This document shows positions 1-5,656 of a stretch of 11,450 nucleotides of DNA, piece after piece; within the stretch, counting starts at the first letter, position 1, and each line of letters starts with the position of its first letter. The translations under genes and the position numbers were made by a program. The stretch spans positions 1 to 11,450 of the forward strand of contig JASLSL010000249.1 in NCBI GenBank assembly GCA_030743445.1, written 5' to 3'. The notes below the pieces were generated by a model that was not told the DNA's origin, searched no databases, and saw only the letters and a program-made list of their open reading frames with translations. The DNA comes from Alphaproteobacteria bacterium (GTDB lineage Bacteria; Pseudomonadota; Alphaproteobacteria; UBA8366).

Positions 1-252
1 GTAACTGTGGTGCGTAAGAATCGTGGTGAGTTTTGCGATATTGCCTAAATTGCCCCCGGCTTCTCCAAGGATGTTCTGCAAGTTAGTCAGAACTTGGCGA
101 GTCTGGGCTTCAATATCTCCTGGGCCGACTAAATTACCTTGAAGGTCTCGAGCCACCTGCCCGGAGATGTACAAGGTCTTTCCAGCCTTTGCGACATGAG
201 AGTATCCGTCCGCCGGATGTACAGTCCTTAGCTCCAAGATTTCATGCGCCAT
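1..252 (-). CDS. RidA/YjgF/UK114-family protein, 3' end cut by window edge
   Basis: Reading the minus strand from the ATG at 252 gives 84 residues open to the window edge; the family is about 125-130 residues, so roughly the last third is missing. The start MAHEILELRTVHPADGYSHV, the LYISGQVARD strand and the DIEAQTRQVL / LGEAGG / LTTILT segments are the usual Rid pattern. Tyr17 and Gly31 fall at the positions known in E. coli RidA. Classic RidA proteins hydrolyse reactive enamine/imine intermediates from PLP enzymes; other subfamilies lack the catalytic Arg (about position 105) and have other roles. That residue lies outside the window, so deaminase activity cannot be judged. An AGAGGAG ribosome site lies about 7 nt before the ATG. 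G+C is only about 50%, well below the operon to the right. The gene is divergent from the oxygenase-like gene at 627. Confidence 0.88.
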   Translation of the reverse strand, partial: MAHEILELRTVHPADGYSHVAKAGKTLYISGQVARDLQGNLVGPGDIEAQTRQVLTNLQNILGEAGGNLGNIAKLTTILTHHSY

Positions 253-348
253 AATTGGCTCCTCTGCTCAGCTTTCGAGCCTAATTTAAGAGTACAGCGA
301 CGATGTGGGTAGGGGGCGATGCAGAAATGCGTGGTATCGATTCTGCGT

Positions 349-372
349 TTCCGCTTGTGGCTAAGAGCGGAC
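349..372. repeat. Dispersed GTCCGCT-type palindrome, copy 1
   Basis: This is a 24-nt unit with arms TCCGCT (350-355) and AGCGGA (366-371) around a 10-nt loop containing TGGC. It matches the copy at 2503-2526 at about 19 of 24 positions by eye, including the central TGGC. CGGAC (368-372) also pairs with GTCCG (375-379) across 2 nt. It is probably a dispersed intergenic element of the host genome. Confidence 0.6.
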
Positions 373-394
373 GTGTCCGAGGGCTATAGTGAAG

Positions 395-418
395 GTCCGC
401 TTCTGACCCAACTCGGTC
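395..418. repeat. Dispersed GTCCGCT-type palindrome, copy 2 (degenerate)
   Basis: This 24-nt unit begins GTCCGCTTCTGAC and ends CTCGGTC, so the right arm is decayed relative to the other copies. The left arm and overall length match the units at 349, 2503 and 2590. It is weaker than copy 1 taken alone; the call rests on spacing and similarity to its neighbours. Confidence 0.42.
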
Positions 419-549
419 ATTCTGGGAGGCCTGCATTACGCAACGAACCAACGGCGAGTGTTCGCGCCATTCGCAACTGGTGGAGTGCATCGTGTCGGAG
501 CGGGTGGAAAAGGACGCGGCGTTTGCGCGGCAGGCGCGGCATAGGTTCG

Positions 550-566
550 TGTGACCAGGAATCACA
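550..566. promoter_or_regulatory. Inverted repeat TGTGA-N7-TCACA, possible operator
   Basis: Perfect 5-bp arms TGTGA (550-554) and TCACA (562-566) lie 60 nt upstream of the oxygenase-like ATG. The arms are the Crp/Fnr half-site sequence, but the 7-nt spacer is one longer than the N6 of Crp sites, so the two half sites would be out of register. It could be a site for a different dimeric regulator, or chance. Confidence 0.22.
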
Positions 567-626
567 AGCCCTAGCAGGTACAAGCCCTGTGTGCCACGAT
601 GGGGTGTTTTTAATCGGGGGCATGCC

Positions 627-1904
627 ATGGACCGGCTCAAGGTCAACGAGAACCAGGTTGCGGCGGTTACGGAGACAGTTTCGTCGGCCTATGTGCCTCC
701 CCTCCAACTCACGGAAGGGCAGCCACCGCCCATCGCCGCGAACGGAGGTTTATCCTACATGTCGTTCGATCGGGACGGGGATGCGGGAACGGCCGCGGCG
801 ATGGAGGCGGCGCTCATCCAGATTGCCGAGGGGGAGGGGCAGGCGGTTACCGACATGCTCGACAACGCGCCCCCCGGCCCCATCGAGACCAAGTGGGGCG
901 TCGGGTTTCGCGACTACGCGGAGTGCTTGGAATATATTCGGGCGAACAACATCGAGGCCCCTGAAGGCGGCCTAGCGCTTCCGCTGCACTACACCATCCG
1001 CGAGCAGCCGTCCTACTCAATCGTCTCGTCCAACGCACTCTGGCGGGACCCGGCGCGCGAGGCCGAGGCAAAAGCGTTGCGCAAGGACGAGCAGGACAAC
1101 CGGCGGCGATGCCTCTATTTTCCGCAGGTGATGCGCGACGCGCGACGAATGGAGGAGTACCACCCAGGTCTCTCGCCCAACAGCCCCGAGTGCATGGACA
1201 AGCTTGGCGTCTCGCTGGCGCACTGCGAGTCCAAGTGCGAGAACTTCTACGACGCGGCGGAGGTGGAGCGCGTGTTCTACCCGGAGATGGAGAAGCTCCT
1301 CTTGGCGTTTTCCCCGGACGCGACGGATGCGCTCGTGTACAACCACGACGTGTTTGACAAGGACTACGAGGGCGACCGCACGGAAGACCAGGACAACAAG
1401 AACCCGGGCGTGAACGCCAGATACGCCAACGTCGTGCACAACGACCTGAACGACAACAGCGGCCGCGTGCGCTGCCGCGAGCTGCTCACGAAGAACCTGC
1501 GGAACTTCGGGCGCGAGCAGCACTACACGGAGGAGCAGGCCGACGCAAAGATGTCGCGGCGGTTCATGTCGATCAACCTCGCCAAGCCGATGGAGACCGT
1601 GCGCCAGAACCCCTTCGTGCTCTGCGCCTGGCCCTCATTCGCCGACCAGCCGTACATCACCAACTACCGGATCTACGACGACCGCGTCGGCGAGACCACC
1701 CGTTTCACCCACCGGCCCGACCACGAGTGGTACTGGTTTCCCGAGCAGAAGCCCACCGAGGTCTCGATGCTCAAGTGCTACGACTCTGTCACCGACGGCT
1801 CCGTCTCGCGCTGGTCTTTCCACACGGCCTGCATCGACCCAACCGCGCCCGACGACGCTCCCTGCCGCAAGAACGTCGTGGTCCGATCCTATGTCTTCTT
1901 CTAA
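627..1904 (+). CDS. AsaB/CmcJ/NvfI-like Fe(II)/2-oxoglutarate oxygenase family protein
   Basis: The protein has 425 residues from the ATG at 627, which follows a GGGGG stretch by 6 nt; an in-frame GTG at 591 would add 12 residues. The C-terminal two thirds matches the CmcJ / AsaB / GA4-desaturase-like family in order: the EVERVFYPEMEKLL helix, a VYNHDVF strand, VVHNDLND with a presumed HxD iron pair (His271, Asp273), RRFMSINLAKPM, PFVLCAW, HEWYWFPEQ, KCYDSVTDG, then FHTACIDP (His399, presumed distal iron ligand) and CRKNVVVRSYVFF (Arg414/Arg420, candidate co-substrate contacts). Family members oxidise small molecules, for example CmcJ in cephalosporin 7-methoxylation and NvfI in fungal meroterpenoid pathways. 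Residues 1 to about 190 have no counterpart that I recognise; no signal peptide or membrane segment is seen. The substrate is unknown, no biosynthetic partner is visible, and the residue roles are inferred from family pattern only. Confidence 0.75.
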   Translation: MDRLKVNENQVAAVTETVSSAYVPPLQLTEGQPPPIAANGGLSYMSFDRDGDAGTAAAMEAALIQIAEGEGQAVTDMLDNAPPGPIETKWGVGFRDYAECLEYIRANNIEAPEGGLALPLHYTIREQPSYSIVSSNALWRDPAREAEAKALRKDEQDNRRRCLYFPQVMRDARRMEEYHPGLSPNSPECMDKLGVSLAHCESKCENFYDAAEVERVFYPEMEKLLLAFSPDATDALVYNHDVFDKDYEGDRTEDQDNKNPGVNARYANVVHNDLNDNSGRVRCRELLTKNLRNFGREQHYTEEQADAKMSRRFMSINLAKPMETVRQNPFVLCAWPSFADQPYITNYRIYDDRVGETTRFTHRPDHEWYWFPEQKPTEVSMLKCYDSVTDGSVSRWSFHTACIDPTAPDDAPCRKNVVVRSYVFF

Positions 1905-1916
1905 GTAGACAAGAAG

Positions 1917-1945
1917 ACGCAGCGGGGAGAGGGAGAGAGCTGCGT
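1917..1945 (+). terminator. Hairpin between convergent genes, possible terminator
   Basis: ACGCAGC (1917-1923) pairs perfectly with GCTGCGT (1939-1945) around a 15-nt purine-rich loop, 12 nt after the oxygenase-like stop and before the convergent small gene's stop at 2007. No clear run of T follows (TTGACCCC), so it would be a poor intrinsic terminator. Position is the main support. Confidence 0.3.
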
Positions 1946-2006
1946 TTGACCCCATCTCTTAATTACCTGAGTGCTGTCTACTGCGTGTCGGATCGTCGAT
2001 GGCGCG

Positions 2007-2405
2007 CTACTCAATCAGCCAGCTCCTGGAGTTGACGCTCTTCCAGCCCTTGGCGGCGCTCTTCCCGGGGATCCCGGCGGCCCGGTATTGCTTCTCGCCG
2101 ATCTCGTAGATGTGATAACAGTGCCGTTCTTCGTGCCGCCAGTTCCGCCAGTGCTGGCAGTACCGGTCGCCCTCGACCCACCATCTGCCGGTGTCCGCGG
2201 CGCCACTGACCTTGCGCCCAGTCATCGTGCCGTCGGCCTTGTAGGAAATGACGCCGGTCGATCCGGTATCCGCCTCGAAGCGGAAACTGTGCCCGGCGCG
2301 CGTCTCCCTGATCTCGTCGCCGGTGAGCTTGCGTTCGGACGAAATCCGTTGGACGCCGAGCAGGACCAGCGCTACCAGCGCGATCGCGATACCGATCCGT
2401 TTCAC
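2007..2405 (-). CDS. Small secreted or anchored protein, DUF995-like
   Basis: The protein has 132 residues. The start is GTG at 2405, supported by an AGGAG ribosome site 6 nt upstream; the stop is TAG. Residues about 4-18 form a hydrophobic signal or anchor segment after MKR, without a lipobox Cys. The mature part has LTGDEIRETRAGHSF, then YKADGTMTG, DTGRWWVEGDRYCQHW and ERHCYHIY, ending in a short polar tail. The pattern of G-x-T-h-x-G, D-T-G-x-W, C-x-x-W and C-Y resembles small periplasmic DUF995-type proteins of alphaproteobacteria, which have no known activity. The two Cys, in RYCQHW and RHCYHI, could form a disulfide. The gene stands alone, convergent to the oxygenase-like gene, with its own likely promoter at 2444-2472. 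The real-gene call is firm; the family name is from memory of the motif pattern and is less certain. Confidence 0.72.
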   Translation of the reverse strand: MKRIGIAIALVALVLLGVQRISSERKLTGDEIRETRAGHSFRFEADTGSTGVISYKADGTMTGRKVSGAADTGRWWVEGDRYCQHWRNWRHEERHCYHIYEIGEKQYRAAGIPGKSAAKGWKSVNSRSWLIE

Positions 2406-2443
2406 CGGTTCTCCTCAATCGGTGTATGTAAGGGTTTGGCAAT

Positions 2444-2472
2444 GTTATATCGGGCTATGACACCGTCGTCAG
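2444..2472 (-). promoter_or_regulatory. Putative sigma70-type promoter for the DUF995-like gene
   Basis: On the minus strand CTGACG (-35, 4 of 6 matches) and TATAAC (-10, 5 of 6) are separated by exactly 17 nt. A start about 7 nt downstream would leave a leader of roughly 30 nt containing the AGGAG site. The local sequence is AT-richer than its surroundings. Confidence 0.4.
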
Positions 2473-2502
2473 CAATGCGAACTATTTTGCCCTCTTGTTA
2501 AT

Positions 2503-2526
2503 GTCCGCTCCTGGCTATTAGCGGAC
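2503..2526. repeat. Dispersed GTCCGCT-type palindrome, copy 3 (best formed)
   Basis: Perfect 7-bp arms GTCCGCT (2503-2509) and AGCGGAC (2520-2526) surround a 10-nt loop containing TGGC. This is the clearest member of the family in the window and the one the other copies are aligned to. Confidence 0.68.
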
Positions 2527-2548
2527 GTTCTCGGGGTAGTTGATCTCC

Positions 2549-2573
2549 GTCCGCTTCACCCCTCAAAGCAGAC
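2549..2573. repeat. Related palindrome, variant form
   Basis: Arms GTCCGCTT (2549-2556) and AAGCAGAC (2566-2573) pair with one mismatch around a 9-nt loop, CACCCCTCA. The arms match the GTCCGCT family but the loop lacks TGGC, so this is a variant of the same or a companion element. Confidence 0.5.
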
Positions 2574-2589
2574 ATACTGCGGCCCAGAT

Positions 2590-2613
2590 GTCCGCGTTTG
2601 GCCATTAACGGAC
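2590..2613. repeat. Dispersed GTCCGCT-type palindrome, copy 4
   Basis: This 24-nt unit has arms GTCCG (2590-2594) and CGGAC (2609-2613) and an interior TGGC. It matches copy 3 at about 19 of 24 positions. It lies 63 nt after the end of copy 3, with the variant palindrome between them. Confidence 0.6.
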
Positions 2614-2628
2614 CTCATCAGTCAATCT

Positions 2629-2683
2629 GACCCACTACCTCGAGCGGTGATCGGACTGGGTTATATATCGCGGTAGTAGGGTC
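2629..2683. repeat. Imperfect inverted repeat beside the MFS stop codon
   Basis: GACCCACTACC (2629-2639) is the reverse complement of GGTAGTAGGGTC (2672-2683) apart from one extra base, with a 32-nt spacer between. It lies just past the MFS stop at 2689 (minus strand), so it could act in termination, but no T run follows on that strand and the loop is long. It may instead be part of the repeat-rich boundary with the accessory segment. Confidence 0.42.
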
Positions 2684-2688
2684 AAGGA

Positions 2689-3837
2689 CTATGCCCTGAG
2701 CCGACGCGTCATCGCGGCGGCGACCGCGACCAGCGGCAGCAAGATCAGCGCGCCCGAGAAGAACGGCCAGTCGCGCCCGAAACTCGCGAACGCGAAGCCG
2801 GCCCAGGCCGGCCCCAGGATCCGGCCGAGGCTCTGGGCCGACTGGCTGACGCCGAGGGCGCCGCCGCGAATATCCTCGGACGCGGTCCGGCTGACCAGAC
2901 TGACCAGCGCCGGGGTCGCGAGCCCGAAGCCGAGCGACAACAAGGCGATCGGCGTCAACAACATCGGCGGCGAGGTCGACGTCGGCAGCAGCGCCAACGC
3001 GGCCGCGAGCGCCACCAACCCGGCGGTGACGAGCCAGCCCTCGCCGACCCGGGGCGCCAACTTGCCAACCAGCCAGCCCTGGACGACGACCCCGACGACG
3101 CCGGCGAAGGAGAGGTAGTAGCCGACATCGCGCGGCCCCATGGCGAGCGCCTGGCCGCACCACACCGCGAAGGTCGACTCCATCCCGGCGAAGACGAAGA
3201 AGATGCCGAAATTGAGCCCGATCATCACTGCCAGGATCGGCACCACGCGCGCGATCCCGGCAATCTTGAGCGACTCCGTGGGCGCCGCGGCGCCGTGACG
3301 TTGGGGCTCCTCGAGGGCGAAAAGGGCGACCGCGAGCGCCAGCCCCGAGCTGCCGGCGGCGAGCAGGATCGGCAGCTCGAAGTCCGGCGTCCCGCCGCCG
3401 ACGAGGTAGCCGCCGAGCGCCGGGCCGATGATGAAGCCGATGCCGAACGCCGCACCCAGCATTCCCATGCCCTTGGCCCGGCCTTCCGGCGGGGTGACGT
3501 CGGCGACGTAGGCCTGGCTGGTCGCAAGCCAGCCGTTCATCACGCCCGAGAAGGCGCGCGCCAGGAAAATACCGGCCAGCCCGTCGGCAAAGGCGAGCCA
3601 GACATAGCCCAGGGCGGTGCCGAGCAAGCTGATGACGATCACCGGCTTGCGGCCGATGCGGTCGGAGAGCCGGCCCCACAGCGGCGCCGTCAGGAACTGG
3701 GCGCCGGAGAAGATCGCGAACAGCCAAGCGATCTGCTGCGGCGAGGCGCCCGCCCCCTCGGCGTAGAACGGCAGCAGCGGGACGATCACGCCGAGGCCGA
3801 CGACGTTCGCGAGGGCGGCGAAGAAGAGCGGCAGCAT
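2689..3837 (-). CDS. MFS transporter, drug-efflux (TetA/multidrug) type
   Basis: The protein has 382 residues starting MLPLFFAALANVVGLGVIVP and about twelve hydrophobic spans. The MFS signature loop GRLSDRIGRKPV is at residues 55-66 between helices 2 and 3. The antiporter-type helix 5 segment FGIGFIIGPALGGYL is at 131-145. Both point to a proton-coupled inner-membrane exporter of the tetracycline/multidrug branch (DHA1); the substrate cannot be read from sequence. The ATG at 3837 matches where relatives begin, but no good ribosome site precedes it. An upstream in-frame start would run into the end of mutL, which stops 28 nt before. Translation may therefore depend on mutL translation. It is the last gene of the minus-strand run. 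Confidence 0.87.
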   Translation of the reverse strand: MLPLFFAALANVVGLGVIVPLLPFYAEGAGASPQQIAWLFAIFSGAQFLTAPLWGRLSDRIGRKPVIVISLLGTALGYVWLAFADGLAGIFLARAFSGVMNGWLATSQAYVADVTPPEGRAKGMGMLGAAFGIGFIIGPALGGYLVGGGTPDFELPILLAAGSSGLALAVALFALEEPQRHGAAAPTESLKIAGIARVVPILAVMIGLNFGIFFVFAGMESTFAVWCGQALAMGPRDVGYYLSFAGVVGVVVQGWLVGKLAPRVGEGWLVTAGLVALAAALALLPTSTSPPMLLTPIALLSLGFGLATPALVSLVSRTASEDIRGGALGVSQSAQSLGRILGPAWAGFAFASFGRDWPFFSGALILLPLVAVAAAMTRRLRA

Positions 3838-3865
3838 TATTTTCGAGGGGGTCGGATGCGTCGGG

Positions 3866-5656
3866 TCAGCGCCGGCCGAACAGCTTCTCGATGTCGGCGA
3901 GCTTGAGCTCGACATAGGTCGGCCGGCCGTGGTTGCACTGGCCGGAATGCGGGGTCGCCTCCATCTGGCGCAGCAGCGCGTTCATCTCTTGCCCGTTGAG
4001 CCGGCGGCCGGCGCGCACCGAGCCATGGCAGGCCATGGCGGCGGAGACCTCCTCGAGCCGCTCCTTCAGGGAGGGTGCGTCGCCGAGTTCCTCCAGCTCG
4101 TCCGCGAGGTCGCGGACCAGCCCCGCCGCGTCGACCTCACCGAGCATCGCCGGCACCTCGCGCACCACGACGGCACCCGGCCCGAAGCGTTCGAGCACCA
4201 GGCCGAGCTCGGCGAATTCCTCGGCGCGCTCGGCGACCCGGGTCGCCGCCGCCTCGTCGAGCTCGACGACCTCGGGGATCAACAACCCTTGGCGCTTGAC
4301 GCCGTCCGCGGCGATCGCCGCCTTCATGCGCTCGTAGACCAGGCGCTCGTGCGCCGCGTGCTGGTCGACGATGACGATGCCGTCGGCGGTCTGGGCCACG
4401 ACATAGGTCTCGTGGAGCTGGGCCCGCGCGGCGCCGAGCGGATAGCTCTCAGCCGGATCGTCTTCCGGCAAATCGGAAGCGACCGCGGCCCCGGGCGCCA
4501 ACGCCGCTTCGCCGCCAAGCGGCGCCTGGAACGCCACCACCTTGTCGGCGAGCCCTTGGGACGGCAGTCCCCCGCCACGCGGCATGTAGGCACCGCCGCC
4601 GCCCGCCGGGCGGGCGGCGCCGAGTGCGGCCGCGGCGACCGTGGTCGAGGCGCGGTGGCCGGACCCGGCCAAGGCATGGCGCAACGCGCCGACGATCAGA
4701 CCCCGGACCAGCCCGGCGTCGCGGAACCGGACCTCGGCCTTGGCCGGATGCACGTTGACGTCGACGAAGCGCGGCTCGGCCTCGAGGAATAGCGCCACCA
4801 GGGGGTGCTGGTCGCGCGCCAGGAAGTCGGCATAGGCGCCGCGCACCGCGCCGAACAGGAGGCGGTCCTTGACCGGCCTGCCGTTGACGAACAGGTACTG
4901 GTGGCGCGAATTGGCCCGGTTCAGAGTCGGCAGTCCGGCATAGCCGGTGAGGCGCAAGACCTCGCGCTCGGCGTCGATCTCGATCGCGTTCTGGGCGAAC
5001 TCCTTCCCCATCACCTGGGCGAGCCGGTCGAGCCGGGTCTCCAGCAAGTCGCCCTCGGCCATCGCCACGTTGAGCCGGGTCTTCTCGCCATCGCGGAGCG
5101 CGAACCCGACGCCGGGCGAGACCATGGCAAGCCGGTTCATCACGTCGCCGATCTGCTCCCCTTCGGTGCGGTCGCTGCGCAGGAATTTGAGCCGTGCCGG
5201 CGTTGCGTAGAACAGGTCGCGGAGCTCGACCCGTGTCCCCCTGTCGCGCGCCGCCGGCGACGGTTCGCCGACCCTGCCGCCCTCGACCGAGAGGGTCCAG
5301 GCCTCCGACGCCCCATGCGCACGGCTGGTGATCGTGAGCCGGCCGACCGCGCCGATCGAGGGCAGCGCCTCGCCACGGAAGCCGAGGCTTTGGATGTCGT
5401 CGAGATCATCCCCGGGCAGCTTCGACGTCGCGTGGCGCTCGACCGCCAACACCAACTCCTCCCGTGTCATCCCGCAGCCGTCGTCGGAGACCGCGATCAG
5501 CGACTTGCCCGCGTCCTCGACCGCGACCTCGACACGGGCGGCACCCGCGTCGATCGCGTTCTCGACCAGCTCCTTGACCGCCGAGGCCGGACGCTCGATC
5601 ACCTCGCCCGCGGCAATCCGGTTGACCACGGTCTCGGGCAGGCGGCGGATGGTCAT
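3866..5656 (-). CDS. mutL: DNA mismatch repair protein MutL, endonuclease type
   Basis: The protein has 596 residues, a normal length. The N-terminal GHKL ATPase has NRIAAGEVIERPASAVKELV with Glu29 and Asn33, SDDGCGM (Asp58), RHATSK and GFRGEALPSI at 92-101. The transducer region follows to about 330, then an Ala/Gly/Pro-rich linker (about 335-400) and a C-terminal dimer domain. The metal-binding nicking motif DQHA-x2-E-x4-E is intact at 431-442, and ACHGSVRAG (542-550) and CNHGRPT (574-580) complete the site. MutL with this motif nicks the new strand itself and serves organisms without MutH. The ATG overlaps the pgi stop as ATGA, and GGAGG lies about 9 nt upstream, so translation is probably coupled to pgi. 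Longer upstream frames into pgi are not part of the protein. Confidence 0.97.
   Translation of the reverse strand: MTIRRLPETVVNRIAAGEVIERPASAVKELVENAIDAGAARVEVAVEDAGKSLIAVSDDGCGMTREELVLAVERHATSKLPGDDLDDIQSLGFRGEALPSIGAVGRLTITSRAHGASEAWTLSVEGGRVGEPSPAARDRGTRVELRDLFYATPARLKFLRSDRTEGEQIGDVMNRLAMVSPGVGFALRDGEKTRLNVAMAEGDLLETRLDRLAQVMGKEFAQNAIEIDAEREVLRLTGYAGLPTLNRANSRHQYLFVNGRPVKDRLLFGAVRGAYADFLARDQHPLVALFLEAEPRFVDVNVHPAKAEVRFRDAGLVRGLIVGALRHALAGSGHRASTTVAAAALGAARPAGGGGAYMPRGGGLPSQGLADKVVAFQAPLGGEAALAPGAAVASDLPEDDPAESYPLGAARAQLHETYVVAQTADGIVIVDQHAAHERLVYERMKAAIAADGVKRQGLLIPEVVELDEAAATRVAERAEEFAELGLVLERFGPGAVVVREVPAMLGEVDAAGLVRDLADELEELGDAPSLKERLEEVSAAMACHGSVRAGRRLNGQEMNALLRQMEATPHSGQCNHGRPTYVELKLADIEKLFGRR

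Larger units (their letters stand above)
253..626. other. Intergenic region between divergent genes
   Basis: This 374-nt gap between the RidA-family start and the oxygenase-like start must hold both promoters. It contains two degenerate copies of the GTCCGCT palindrome (349-372 and 395-418) and an inverted repeat TGTGA-N7-TCACA (550-566). The open frames running through it show no recognisable protein features. I could not identify a convincing -35/-10 pair for either gene. Confidence 0.6.

Noticed and set aside
550..566. Bona fide Crp site
   Set aside because: The spacer is 7 nt rather than the 6 nt that Crp dimers require, so it was kept only as a low-confidence inverted repeat.
319..975. 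Plus-strand open frame of 218 residues before and into the oxygenase-like gene
   Set aside because: Its product is Arg/Ser-rich and low in complexity. It runs through the palindromes and overlaps the oxygenase-like gene in another frame.
1971..2501. Plus-strand open frame of 176 residues across the DUF995-like gene
   Set aside because: It is antisense to a gene with a clear ribosome site, signal segment and family pattern. Its product shows no domain-like pattern.
349..2613. CRISPR array
   Set aside because: The palindromic units are too few, too degenerate and irregularly spaced (tens to thousands of nt). No cas gene is present.
2618..3727. Minus-strand open frame of 369 residues in the MFS gene
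   Set aside because: It is a GC-rich frame shadow rich in Arg/Gly/Ala without membrane spans. The MFS frame has the family motifs.
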